Shown: positions 25,068 to 33,052, counted from the first letter of the stretch. The stretch is 41,839 nt of DNA from Streptomyces africanus (GCF_002150735.1 NZ_MUKA01000222.1:1-41839); one strand, 5' to 3'. Notes: a model not told the origin generated them from the letters alone. Made by a program: numbers and translations.

Positions 25068-25367
25068 TCACGCGCCGCCGCCCCCGGCTCGCGCCTCTTC
25101 CAGAGCCGCCATGATGTCGGGCGAGTTCCTGATCAGCACCCGGTGCCGGTAGGCCCGGACCACGGCTGCGGCGCCCGTGAGGTCGTTGGTCGGGGAGGCT
25201 CCTATGGCGGCCGCAAGCTCCTCCTCGAACCGCTCACGGTCGCCCGGGAAGCCGTAGCGGCTGAGCGCACTGCGCAAATCGTCCACGGTCCGGATCTCCG
25301 GCAGCGGCATCGCTGTCCAGCCGTGCTCGGGCTGTGCACTCATGATCTGCTCCTGATGAAAGGGCAT
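25068..25367 (-). CDS. Small hypothetical protein of the second ATPase/XRE module (DUF6247-like?)
   Basis: Protein of 99 residues from ATG 25367, which has an excellent GGAGGTGG site; an in-frame ATG at 25343 with AGGAG is an alternative (91 residues). The core reads LPEIRTVDDLRSALSRYG, ERFEEELAAAIG and VVRAYRHRVL, helical and without membrane segments. It resembles, from memory and uncertainly, the DUF6247 proteins found beside XRE/ATPase pairs in Streptomyces, sometimes considered antitoxin-like. It follows the ATPase gene at 25445-25885 by 77 bp on the same strand. Confidence 0.7.
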   Translation of the reverse strand: MPFHQEQIMSAQPEHGWTAMPLPEIRTVDDLRSALSRYGFPGDRERFEEELAAAIGASPTNDLTGAAAVVRAYRHRVLIRNSPDIMAALEEARAGGGGA

Positions 25368-25444
25368 CGCTCCACCTCCCAGTATGGCGCCGCCCGCCCT
25401 GGACGGGCATCGCGCTCCATGGCCTACGGCCCGCACAGCCCCGC

Positions 25445-25885
25445 TCACCACGCCGCCGCCCCGCCCCCGCACTCGGCCCACAGCAGTTTGCCGCCCTTCG
25501 ACGCGCCCAGCTCACGGAACACCGAGGCGCCCCACGCGTCCGCGCAGGCGCGCACGAGGGGGAGGCCGCGGCCGTGCTCGGCGTCCGGTGGGGGCGCCGG
25601 GGTTCCTCCGTTCGAGAAGCCGGGCGGGACACGAGGGTCTGTGTCCCACACGGCCACACGGAGCCGGCCGGGCTCCGCCGAGCGGACGCGAAGGGCGTAG
25701 GGCCCCTTGGTGTGGCAGTGCGAGTTCGCCAGCAGTTCGGCGGCCAGGAGTTCCGCCGTCGGGACGAGTTCAGGCATCTCGTGAGCGGCGAGAATGAGTC
25801 TGAGGGTGCCGCGTGCGATGCCGGGTGCGCGTGGATCGTGCGGCAGGTGCAGGGTGTAGTTCCAGGACGGGGATACGGTGGCCAT
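25445..25885 (-). CDS. ATP-binding protein, anti-sigma-factor-like (HATPase_c, module B)
   Basis: Protein of 146 residues: a lone GHKL ATPase domain. The N box is ELLANSHCH (Glu50, Asn54), the G1 box DTDPRVPP (Asp81) and the G2 box EHGRGLPLV (103-111). The start at 25885 has GGAGA six bases upstream; the frame continues upstream but overlaps the divergent regulator. It corresponds to the module A protein at 10519-10974 but is clearly diverged from it. It is transcribed away from the XRE/DUF397 pair to its right and followed by the small 99-residue gene. Confidence 0.87.
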   Translation of the reverse strand: MATVSPSWNYTLHLPHDPRAPGIARGTLRLILAAHEMPELVPTAELLAAELLANSHCHTKGPYALRVRSAEPGRLRVAVWDTDPRVPPGFSNGGTPAPPPDAEHGRGLPLVRACADAWGASVFRELGASKGGKLLWAECGGGAAAW

Positions 25886-26003
25886 CGGAAGTCTCCGATC
25901 ACTCAGGGAAGTTGGGGTCTTGCCTACGGTGCCCGGTGTCTGTGCCATGGCGTCCCACGGTGCGCTTCCGGACGGGGTGCCCGGGAATGAAGATAGGGGC
26001 TCT

Positions 26004-26018
26004 GCAAAGCTGCTTTGC
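26004..26018. promoter_or_regulatory. Inverted repeat GCAAAGC-T-GCTTTGC in the module B promoter region
   Basis: Perfect 7-bp arms around a single base, in the 210-bp gap between the divergent ATPase and XRE genes and 78 bp before the XRE start. The AT-rich arms stand out in this sequence. It is a candidate operator for autoregulation by the XRE protein; no second copy was noticed. Confidence 0.5.
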
Positions 26019-26095
26019 GAGCTTTCGAAGGATCTCGGCGCTATCTCCCTCGTGTGAGTGACAAGCATGCGGTACGTCCAGTAGGAGGAGGTCTC

Positions 26096-26950
26096 ATGAC
26101 GCCAAGGCCCGCGCCAACGGCCCGACGCGTCCGGCTCGCGACCGAACTGCGTAAACTCCGCGAGCGGGCCGGCCTGACCTCGACCGAGGCCGCACAGATG
26201 CTCGGCACCAGCTCGGGTCAACTCAGCAACGTCGAGTCGGCCAGGTTCGGAGTGAGCCCGGACCGGGTCCGGGCCATGGCCAACGTGTACTCGTGTACGA
26301 ACCAGCCCTATATCGACGCCCTGGTGGACATGGCCGGAGAAAAGACACGCGGCTGGTGGTGGGACTCGTACCGCGAGGTGCTTCCGTCGGGGCTGCTCAC
26401 CCTCGCCGAGCTGGAGCATCACGCAACAGCCATCCGTACCGCCTTCACCTCGCACATCCCCGGCATGCTCCAGACCACTGAGCACGCCCGGGAGATCTTC
26501 AGTCAGGCGATCCCGACTCCCACCCCGCCGGAGGTGGAGCATCGGGTCTCGCACCGCATCAAACGCCAGGATGTGGTGTTCCGGGAAAACCCGAATCCGT
26601 ACAGCACCGTCATCCACGAAGCCGCCCTGCACATGCGGGTCGGTGGCCGACGGGTGGCCCGCGAGCAGCTCAAGCATCTGATCGACATGAGCGAACGGGA
26701 CCACATCACCCTTCGGGTACTCCCCTTCGATGTCGGGGCGTTCCCGGGATCAGGCCAGTCCATCAACTACCTCTGCGGTCCCGTACGGGAGCTTGACACC
26801 GTACAACTGGACCAGTTTCACGGTCCCGTACTGCTCGACGCCGAGGCACATTTGGAGAGGTACCGACGACTCCTGGACGTCGTCGAGGCCGCCGCGCTCA
26901 GCCCCGAGAAGTCCCAGGACCTGATCCACGCCATCGCCCAGAATCTGTAA
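26096..26950 (+). CDS. XRE-family helix-turn-helix regulator with DUF5753 domain (module B)
   Basis: Protein of 284 residues from ATG 26096, fixed by a strong AGGAGGAGG. The XRE domain (about residues 11-65; GLTSTEAAQMLGTSSGQLSNVES) precedes a DUF5753 domain containing IPGMLQTTEHAREIF, HEAALHMRVGG and ITLRVLPFDVGA. Architecture equals that of the module A regulator but the sequence is distinct, so the two probably have different targets. A DUF397 gene follows 10 bp downstream. Confidence 0.92.
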   Translation: MTPRPAPTARRVRLATELRKLRERAGLTSTEAAQMLGTSSGQLSNVESARFGVSPDRVRAMANVYSCTNQPYIDALVDMAGEKTRGWWWDSYREVLPSGLLTLAELEHHATAIRTAFTSHIPGMLQTTEHAREIFSQAIPTPTPPEVEHRVSHRIKRQDVVFRENPNPYSTVIHEAALHMRVGGRRVAREQLKHLIDMSERDHITLRVLPFDVGAFPGSGQSINYLCGPVRELDTVQLDQFHGPVLLDAEAHLERYRRLLDVVEAAALSPEKSQDLIHAIAQNL

Positions 26951-26960
26951 AGGAGCCGGT

Positions 26961-27149
26961 ATGCCCACGCACCGCTGGCAGAAGTCGTCGTACTGCCAAG
27001 AAGGGGAGGCCTGCGTCCACATATCCGTCAGCCCCGACTCCGTCCACATAACCGACCGCCCCGACCCGCCCCGAGCCATCCTCACCACCAGCCACACCGC
27101 ATTCCGCGCCCTGCTCGCCCACGTCAGGTCGGCCACGACCGCCACCTGA
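26961..27149 (+). CDS. DUF397 domain protein (module B)
   Basis: Protein of 62 residues with the DUF397 core WQKSSYCQEGEACVHISV at the N-terminus and a C-terminal TAFRALLAHV. ATG 26961 has AAGGAGCC in front. Paired with the XRE/DUF5753 gene immediately upstream, as in module A. Confidence 0.9.
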   Translation: MPTHRWQKSSYCQEGEACVHISVSPDSVHITDRPDPPRAILTTSHTAFRALLAHVRSATTAT

Positions 27150-27194
27150 CCCGAGGGCCACACTCCGAGCTTCGCGTGAAGGAGACCCCCGACG

Positions 27195-27587
27195 ATGTCC
27201 CGCCTCGCCGACCTGAGGTTCCGCGCCGCCACGGCCTTCCAGCGCCGCGTCAACCCGCTGATGCGGCGCCTTCCCCTCCAGACCGTCCTGGAGACGAAGG
27301 GCCGCGTCTCGGGCCTGCCCCGCCGCACCCCGGTGGGCGGTCGCCGCGTCGGTGACTCCTTCTGGCTGGTGTCGGAGTTCGGCGAGCGGTCGCAGTACGT
27401 GCGCAACATCAAGGCGGATTCGCGGGTGCGGGTGCGGATCCGCGGGCGGTGGCACACCGGGGTCGCGCATCTGCTGCCGGACGACGACCCGGTGGCGCGG
27501 CTGCGGCGGCTGCCGCGGGTCAACGGGCTGGGTGTGCGGGCGTTCGGGACGGATCTGCTGACCGTGCGGGTGGATCTGACGGACTGA
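27195..27587 (+). CDS. Nitroreductase/quinone reductase family protein (Ddn-like, F420H2-dependent)
   Basis: Protein of 130 residues matching the Ddn split-barrel family: LETKGRVSGLPRRTPV, then LVSEFGERSQYVRNIKADSRVRVRIRGRW and GVAHLLPDDD. Family members bind F420H2 and reduce quinones, nitroimidazoles or other small electrophiles. It starts at ATG 27195 after AAGGAGA. It follows the DUF397 gene but 45 bp away, and ends 21 bp from the convergent ALDH gene. With FbiC it supports an active F420 economy in this region. Confidence 0.87.
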   Translation: MSRLADLRFRAATAFQRRVNPLMRRLPLQTVLETKGRVSGLPRRTPVGGRRVGDSFWLVSEFGERSQYVRNIKADSRVRVRIRGRWHTGVAHLLPDDDPVARLRRLPRVNGLGVRAFGTDLLTVRVDLTD

Positions 27588-27608
27588 CCACCCCCTGGCG
27601 CGCGGGCC

Positions 27609-29060
27609 TCACCCCGGCCACACGATCGCCTGCACCTCGCTGTACGCGTGCAGGGCGTACGAGCCGACGTCCCGGCCGACGCCGCTCTTCTTGAAGCCGC
27701 CGAAGGGGGCCTCCATGTTGCGGCCCACGGTGTTGATGCCGACGCCGCCGGACCGCAGGCGGCGGGCCAGGCGGAAGGCCCTGGCCACGTCGGCCGACCA
27801 GACGTAGTCGATGAGGCCGTAGTCGGAGTCGTTGGCCAGGGCCACGCCCTCCTCCTCGTCCTCGAAGGGGATGACGACCACCACCGGGCCGAAGATCTCC
27901 TCGCGCGCCACGCGCATGTCGTTGGTGCAGTCGGCGAGGAGGGTCGGGGTGACGTAGAAGCCGGTCGGCAGGCCGGGGCGGTCGCCGCCCGTGACGACTC
28001 TCGCGCCTTCCTTCCGGCCGAGTTCGACGTACGACTCCACCCGGTCCCGGTGAGCCGCCGAGATCACCGGACCGACCACCGTGTCCGGCTCGCGGGGATC
28101 GCCCATCTTCAAGCGGCCGGCGTATGCGGCCAGTTGACCGACGAGGCGGTCGTAGATGCCCCGCTGCGCCAGCACCCGGGTCGGGGCCGTGCAGATCTGG
28201 CCGCTGTAGAAGGAGAACGTGGTGCCGATGCCGGAGACGGCCGAGCCGAGGTCGGCGTCGTCGAGGACGATCGCCGCGCCCTTCCCGCCCAGCTCCATCA
28301 ACTGCCGCTTCATGCCGCGCCCGCACACCTCGGCGATGCGCTGCCCGACCGCCGTGGAGCCGGTGAAGCTGACCATGTCGACGTCCGGCGAGTCCACGGC
28401 CGCCTCGCCGGCCTCGGTACGGGCACCGCTGACCACGTTGACCACCCCGGGCGGTGCTCCCGCCGCCTCCAGGGCCTCGGCCATGCGGTAGACCGACAGG
28501 GGATCCTGGGGCGCCGGCTTCACCACGACCGTGTTGCCCATCGCCAGGGCGGGGGCGATCTTGCCGGCCGGGTTGGCCCAGGGGTTGTTGTACGAGGTGA
28601 TGCAGGTGACGACCCCGACGGGCTGACGGACGGCGAGGGCGCCCATCACGCCCGCCCGCCCCATCGGGCCGGCCTCGTTGATCTGTGGCGGGATCGGCCA
28701 CTCGGCGGGCTCCACGCGCGCGTAGCGCCGGAAGCGGGCGGCGGCGACCCCGACCTGCATGGCGCGGGCGGTGCCGGTGGTCGCGCCGGTCTCCGCCCGG
28801 GCCAGCTCGGCGTACGGCACGACACGGTCCCGGACGATGTCCGCGGCGCGGGCGAGGACCGCGGCCCGCTCCTCCGCGGGCGTGGCCGACCACGGCCCGA
28901 AGGCCTCGCGGGCCGCGGCACAGGCCGCGTGCACCTGATCCCGCGAGGCCTCCGGCGCCCACCCGACGGTCTGCTCGGTCGCCGGGTCGATCACCTCGTA
29001 GTGCCCGCCGTCCGGCTCCACCCAGGAGCCGCCGACGAACAGCGCCTGCCGCTGCGTCAC
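27609..29060 (-). CDS. Aldehyde dehydrogenase (NAD(P)+-dependent, ALDH superfamily)
   Basis: Protein of 483 residues, the usual ALDH length. The general base Glu257 is in ELGGKG, the catalytic Cys290 in GQICTAP, and the cofactor motif SFTGSTAVG at 231-239. It oxidises an aldehyde to the carboxylic acid. The GTG start at 29060 overlaps the stop of the upstream deacylase-like gene as GTGA, so the genes are translationally coupled. It is the last gene of the luciferase-deacylase-ALDH run led by operators at 32023 and 32083, which suggests the aldehyde arises from the preceding steps. The substrate is unknown. Confidence 0.93.
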   Translation of the reverse strand: MTQRQALFVGGSWVEPDGGHYEVIDPATEQTVGWAPEASRDQVHAACAAAREAFGPWSATPAEERAAVLARAADIVRDRVVPYAELARAETGATTGTARAMQVGVAAARFRRYARVEPAEWPIPPQINEAGPMGRAGVMGALAVRQPVGVVTCITSYNNPWANPAGKIAPALAMGNTVVVKPAPQDPLSVYRMAEALEAAGAPPGVVNVVSGARTEAGEAAVDSPDVDMVSFTGSTAVGQRIAEVCGRGMKRQLMELGGKGAAIVLDDADLGSAVSGIGTTFSFYSGQICTAPTRVLAQRGIYDRLVGQLAAYAGRLKMGDPREPDTVVGPVISAAHRDRVESYVELGRKEGARVVTGGDRPGLPTGFYVTPTLLADCTNDMRVAREEIFGPVVVVIPFEDEEEGVALANDSDYGLIDYVWSADVARAFRLARRLRSGGVGINTVGRNMEAPFGGFKKSGVGRDVGSYALHAYSEVQAIVWPG

Positions 29061-30793
29061 CTCGTGCTCACCGTCGCCGTGTCCCGGCCCGAGCGCAGCA
29101 CCCGCCCCGGCACGGCGCCCGTCACGACGTCGTCCCGGATCGCCTCGACCCCGTTGACCCACACGGCCCGCACGCCCAGCGCCCGGGAGTCCAGCCGCGG
29201 GCTGTCACCGGGCAGGTCGTGCACCAGCGTGGCCGGGCCCGCGTCGATCCGCTCCGGGTCGAACAGGACGAGGTCGGCGTGCCAGCCCTCCCGCACCCGC
29301 CCCCGCTGCCGCAGGCCGAAGAGCCGGGCCGGGTCGTCGGTCAGCATCTTCACGGCCTGCTCCAGACCGACCAGCTTCCGGCCGCGCAGACAGTCCCCGA
29401 GGAACCGGGTCGTGTACGGCGCCCCGCACATCCGGTCCAGATGCGCGCCCGCGTCGGACCCGCCGAGCAGCACGTCCTCGTGCCGCCAGGTCTCGGCCCG
29501 CAGCGCCCAGGACGCCGGGTCGTTGTCGGGCGGCATCGGCCACAGCACCGTGCGCAGCGCGTCGTTGGCGCAGATCTCCACCAGGCACGCGAAGGGCTCC
29601 TGCCCGCGTTCCTCGGCGATGTCCTCGACCACGCGCCCGGTCAGCCCGGCGTTCGCCTCGCTGTAGGTGTCGCCGATGACGTACCGCCCGAAGTTCGCCA
29701 GCCGCCGGAAGACACCCGCCTCCTTGGACCGGGCGCGCCGCAGCATCTCGTCCCGTACCTCCGGGTCGCGCAGCTTCTCGATCCGCTCGGGCACGGGCAG
29801 ACCCAGGATCGGTCCCCAGCCGGGGATGAGGTTGAGCGCGCAGAACGTCCCCAGCGACATGTTCATCGGCGTGAGGATCGGCATGGTCAGCGCCACGACC
29901 CGGCCGCCCGCCTTCCGCGCCTGTTCGCTCGCCAGGAGCTGCCGGGGCACGCGCTCGGGAACGGCCGCGTCGATCGTCAGCACGTTCCAGTTCAGCGGCC
30001 GCCCCGCCGCCGCGCTCATCTCGACGAAGAGGTCGATCTCCGCGTCGCTGAACTGGTCCAGGCAGCCCGCGACGATCGCCTCGATCTGTGTGCCCTCGTG
30101 CTCCCCGACGGCCCGCGACAGCGCCAGCAGCTCGGCCGGCCCGGCGTGCCGGGAGGCGACCGGCTTTCCGTCGCCGTCGGAGTGGCTGGTCGACTGGGTG
30201 GTGGACAACCCCCAGGCCCCGGCGTCCATGGCGTCCCGCAACAGCGCGACCATCGCCGCCAGCTGTTCCCCGGTCGGCTGCCCGCCGACGGCCTCCGGGC
30301 CCATCACGTACCGCCGCAGCGCACAGTGCCCCACCATGAACCCGGCGTTGACGGCGATCCGCCCCTCCAGGGCGTCGAGATACTCCCCGAACCCGTGCCA
30401 GCTCCAGGGTGCCCCCTCCTCCAACGCCACCAGCGACATGCCCTCGACCTTGGACATCATCCGCCGCGTGTAGTCGGCGTCCTCGGGCCGGGCGGGGTTC
30501 AGCGGCGCGAGCGTGAAGCCGCAGTTCCCGCCGGCGACGGTGGTGACCCCGTGGTTGAGGGAGGGCGTGGCGTACGGATCCCAGAAGAGCTGGGCGTCGT
30601 AGTGGGTGTGGGGGTCGACGAAGCCGGGGCTCAGGACGAGCCCGTGCGCGTCCTCGCTCGTGCGCGCTTCCCCGGCGACCTCGCCGATGACGGCGATCCG
30701 CCCGTCCTGGATGCCGACGTCGGCGGTGAAGGCCGGTCCACCCGTCCCGTCCACGACGGTCGCGCCTTTGATGACGTGATCGAGCATGACCAC
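29057..30793 (-). CDS. Amidohydrolase-fold protein, N-acyl-D-amino-acid deacylase family
   Basis: Protein of about 578 residues. The metal-binding DPHTHYDAQ motif (His62, His64), the GHCALR segment and the C-terminal GGSDAGAH aspartate are present, as in D-aminoacylase and related amidohydrolase-3 enzymes that open amides or cyclic amides. GTG 30793 has GGGAG four bases upstream; ATG 30787 two codons later is an alternative. It lies between the luciferase-like gene (84-bp gap) and ALDH (overlapping). Many proteins of this family in catabolic clusters are not true D-aminoacylases, so the reaction here is best stated as metal-dependent hydrolysis of a C-N or ester bond. Confidence 0.9.
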   Translation of the reverse strand: MVMLDHVIKGATVVDGTGGPAFTADVGIQDGRIAVIGEVAGEARTSEDAHGLVLSPGFVDPHTHYDAQLFWDPYATPSLNHGVTTVAGGNCGFTLAPLNPARPEDADYTRRMMSKVEGMSLVALEEGAPWSWHGFGEYLDALEGRIAVNAGFMVGHCALRRYVMGPEAVGGQPTGEQLAAMVALLRDAMDAGAWGLSTTQSTSHSDGDGKPVASRHAGPAELLALSRAVGEHEGTQIEAIVAGCLDQFSDAEIDLFVEMSAAAGRPLNWNVLTIDAAVPERVPRQLLASEQARKAGGRVVALTMPILTPMNMSLGTFCALNLIPGWGPILGLPVPERIEKLRDPEVRDEMLRRARSKEAGVFRRLANFGRYVIGDTYSEANAGLTGRVVEDIAEERGQEPFACLVEICANDALRTVLWPMPPDNDPASWALRAETWRHEDVLLGGSDAGAHLDRMCGAPYTTRFLGDCLRGRKLVGLEQAVKMLTDDPARLFGLRQRGRVREGWHADLVLFDPERIDAGPATLVHDLPGDSPRLDSRALGVRAVWVNGVEAIRDDVVTGAVPGRVLRSGRDTATVSTR

Positions 30794-30817
30794 TCAACTC
30801 CCTTGAGACCGTTGCCC

Positions 30818-30854
30818 TCTAGGGGCGCGGGGAACTGCGCGACAAGCCACAACG
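30818..30854. repeat. Streptomyces-type interspersed intergenic element (GCGCGGGGAACTGCGC hairpin)
   Basis: The gap between the luciferase-like and deacylase-like genes contains AGGGGCGCGGGGAACTGCGC followed by GACAAGCCACAACG. I recognise this as a short sequence that recurs in many Streptomyces intergenic regions; that is from memory. The core GCGC-GGGGAACT-GCGC (30825-30840) is a small hairpin. It may terminate or attenuate transcription between the two genes. Confidence 0.55.
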
Positions 30855-30877
30855 CACGCCGCACCGGCCAACGACGC

Positions 30878-31996
30878 TCAACCCCCCTGCCGGAACCGCG
30901 AAGTCCGATGCACAGGATCCGTATCGATCTTGGGAATCACGTACTCCCCGACCAGCCGAATCGTCTGCAGGGTCTCCTCCTTCGGCACCCCCACCGGCAA
31001 CCCGAAACTCAACTGATCCGCCCCCGCCTGCTCCCACCGCTTGCACTGCGTGAGCACCTCGTCCGGATCCCCGCAGATCAGCAGCTCCTCCTCGATGAGG
31101 ACCTCCACCAACTCCTCGGTGTACTCCGGCAGCGTCTCCGGCCACACCGGAAACCCCTCGGGCCGCGGGAACGTGTCGTGGTACCGGAACACCAGCGACG
31201 GCAGATAGTGCAACTGCCCGTTCGCCGCGATCCGCACGGCTTCCGCATGCGTCGGCGCGCAGATCGCCGTGGTCGTCACCATCACGTTGTCGTTGACGAA
31301 GTCACCCACCGGCTCCGCGTCCACGATCGCCGTCTTGTACTGCTCCAGCACCCACTCCATGTCGGAGACCTTCTGCACGCTGAAGCCGAGCACCCCGAGC
31401 CCCTTCTTCGCGGCCATGGCGTACGACGGCGGCGACCCGGCCGCGTACCACATCGCCGGGTGCGAGCCGCCGTACGGCTTGGGCAGGACCTTCCTCGGCG
31501 GCAGGGACCAGTGTGTGCCCTGGAAGCCGGCGTACTCGTCCTGGAGCCACATCTTGGGGAACTCGGCGATGGTCTCTTCCCAGATCTCCTTGGTGTGGTT
31601 CATGTCGGTCACCCCCGGCATGAATCCGAGGATCTCGTGCGAGCCGGCGCCCCGCCCGCTGCCGAACTCGAACCGCCCCTCGCTGAGATGGTCGAGCATC
31701 GCGACCTTCTCGGCGACCTTGACGGGGTGGTTGACCGGGGCGAGGGGGTTGAAGATGCCCGAGCCCAGGTGGATCCGTTCCGTGGCGTGTGCCAGGTACC
31801 CGAGGAAGACGTCGTTGGCGGACAGGTGCGAGTACTCGTCCAGGAAGTGGTGCTCGGAGGCCCAGGCGTACTTGAAGCCCGACTTGTCGGCCTGGATGAC
31901 GTACTCGGTCTCCTCCATCAGCGCCTTGTGTTCGGCGAGCGGGTCGGTCTCGGCCCGTTTGCCCACGTATCCCTGTACGAAGACCCCGAATTCCAA
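30878..31996 (-). CDS. Luciferase-like monooxygenase family protein
   Basis: Protein of 372 residues in the bacterial luciferase superfamily: MEFGVFVQGY at strand 1, YAWASEHHF (residues 43-51), GSGIFNPLAPVNHPVKVAEKVAMLDHLSEGRFEFGSGRGAGSHE in pieces, and AAGSPPSYAMAAKKGLG. The EHHF and GRGAGSHE motifs are typical of flavin-dependent members; F420 use is possible. The start is TTG at 31996 with a weak GGCGGTG upstream, chosen because homologues begin MEFG. It heads the run with the deacylase and ALDH genes. Two operator palindromes lie 27 and 87 bp upstream. A monooxygenase, hydrolase and ALDH together suggest oxygenative ring or chain cleavage of a small compound. Confidence 0.9.
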   Translation of the reverse strand: MEFGVFVQGYVGKRAETDPLAEHKALMEETEYVIQADKSGFKYAWASEHHFLDEYSHLSANDVFLGYLAHATERIHLGSGIFNPLAPVNHPVKVAEKVAMLDHLSEGRFEFGSGRGAGSHEILGFMPGVTDMNHTKEIWEETIAEFPKMWLQDEYAGFQGTHWSLPPRKVLPKPYGGSHPAMWYAAGSPPSYAMAAKKGLGVLGFSVQKVSDMEWVLEQYKTAIVDAEPVGDFVNDNVMVTTTAICAPTHAEAVRIAANGQLHYLPSLVFRYHDTFPRPEGFPVWPETLPEYTEELVEVLIEEELLICGDPDEVLTQCKRWEQAGADQLSFGLPVGVPKEETLQTIRLVGEYVIPKIDTDPVHRTSRFRQGG

Positions 31997-32022
31997 GGAG
32001 ATTCACCGCCCCACAGTCAGTT

Positions 32023-32037
32023 CTGACGGTTCGTCAG
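32023..32037. promoter_or_regulatory. Operator palindrome CTGACG-GTT-CGTCAG (site 2 of 5)
   Basis: Perfect 6-bp arms, 27 bp upstream of the TTG start of the luciferase-like gene. On the gene strand ATGTAT directly precedes it, repeating the -35-like/operator arrangement of the other sites. The flank CGTCAG-ATA is shared with sites 1 and 4. Confidence 0.75.
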
Positions 32038-32082
32038 ATACATGGCTCCGACTGTTCCACCGCTCCCCTGGAGCGTCAATAG

Positions 32083-32097
32083 CTGACGGCCCGTCAG
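32083..32097. promoter_or_regulatory. Operator palindrome CTGACG-GCC-CGTCAG (site 3 of 5)
   Basis: Perfect 6-bp arms exactly 60 bp from site 2, in the same 117-bp gap behind the stop of the SDR gene at 32114. Two sites in one promoter could allow cooperative or looped binding. Confidence 0.7.
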
Positions 32098-32113
32098 AGC
32101 AGCGGCGGCCGGG

Positions 32114-32884
32114 TCAGACGACGCTCACTCCCGCCAGCCAGCCCCCGTCGATCACGAACGGCTGCCCGGTGATGTAGGAGGAGTCCTCGCACGACAGGAA
32201 CAGGGCGAGCCGCGCCACCTCCTCCGGCTGCCCGACCCGCCCCAGCGGCACGAGCTTGCGGTACAGCCGGTCGAGCCCCCGGGCCGTCTCCTCCGCGTCG
32301 GCGTCCGGGTCCAGCCGGGCCGGGTTGGACATCGCGGTGTCGATGGCGCCCGGGCAGACGGCGTTGACGCGTATCCCCCGCCCGGCCAGCTCCAGCGCGG
32401 CGACCCGGGTCAGCCCGACCACGGCGTGCTTGCTCGCCGCGTACGCGCCCACCGCCGCCATCCCGGTCAGGCCGGTGTACGAGGCGGTGTTGACGATCGT
32501 GCCCCCGTCAGCCATCTGGGGCGCGACGGCCCTGATGCCGAGGAAGCAGCCCACCTGGTTGACCTGGACGACCCGCATGAACTCGTCGAGGGGTGTGTCG
32601 AGGAGGGAGTTGAAGCGGAGGATGCCGGCGTTGTTGACCAGCCCGTCGACCCGGCCGTACGCGTCCTGGACGGCACGGACGGCCGCCTGCCAGTCGTCCT
32701 CCCGGCCGACGTCGAGATGGACGTAGCGGGCGCCGATCTCCTTCGCGAGGGCCTCGCCCCGGTCGTCGAGGACGTCCGCGACGACCACCCGGGCGCCCTC
32801 GGCCGCGAACAGCCGGGCCTCCTGCTCGCCCTGGCCGCGCGCGGCGCCGGTGATGATGACGACCCGTCCGTCGAGCTTGCCCAT
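32114..32884 (-). CDS. Short-chain dehydrogenase/reductase (SDR), NAD-preferring
   Basis: Classical SDR of 256 residues: TGAARGQG (12-19), Asp37 after the second strand (VVVADVLD) indicating NAD(H), NNAG (84-87), Ser135, and YAASK (Tyr148, Lys152); it ends with the usual SYITGQPFVIDGGW. ATG 32884 follows AAGGGGG. It has its own operator-bearing promoter (32938-32952) and ends 117 bp before the luciferase-like gene on the same strand. It probably oxidises an alcohol in the same pathway. It is distinct from the NADP-type SDR at 4283 although both carry the same operator. Confidence 0.93.
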   Translation of the reverse strand: MGKLDGRVVIITGAARGQGEQEARLFAAEGARVVVADVLDDRGEALAKEIGARYVHLDVGREDDWQAAVRAVQDAYGRVDGLVNNAGILRFNSLLDTPLDEFMRVVQVNQVGCFLGIRAVAPQMADGGTIVNTASYTGLTGMAAVGAYAASKHAVVGLTRVAALELAGRGIRVNAVCPGAIDTAMSNPARLDPDADAEETARGLDRLYRKLVPLGRVGQPEEVARLALFLSCEDSSYITGQPFVIDGGWLAGVSVV

Positions 32885-32930
32885 GGCAGCCCCCTTCGCG
32901 CGGTGGACCCGGTGGACTCGGCATCGTACC

Positions 32931-32958
32931 GGCATACCTGACAGAGCGTCAGATACAA
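32931..32958 (-). promoter_or_regulatory. Promoter with embedded operator CTGACG-CTC-TGTCAG (site 4 of 5)
   Basis: On the minus strand TTGTAT (32958-32953) and TATGCC (32936-32931) are 16 bp apart, and 15 of those 16 bases (32938-32952) are the palindrome, here with one arm mismatch. A bound repressor would cover the whole spacer. The promoter drives the SDR gene at 32884. Confidence 0.7.
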
Positions 32959-33020
32959 GTCCCCGGCCGTTGCTGAGGCGAATCTCACGTAACCCGCAAG
33001 TAGGGATGTTTGACCCTGTC

Positions 33021-33052
33021 GGGGCCGGTCGGGACCTTCCAGGATCGGCCCC
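33021..33052 (+). promoter_or_regulatory. Stem-loop ending at the start codon of the first secreted protein
   Basis: GGGGCCGGTC (33021-33030) can pair with GATCGGCCCC (33043-33052) over ten positions with one G-U pair, leaving a 12-nt loop. The ATG begins at the next base, 33053, and the only ribosome-binding-like AGGA (33041-33044) lies at the loop-stem junction. Such a structure in the mRNA should limit ribosome access. Confidence 0.55.

Noticed and set aside
29057..30793. Firm naming as D-aminoacylase
   Set aside because: The family contains many proteins with other amide, imide or ester substrates, and the context gives no D-amino-acid genes.
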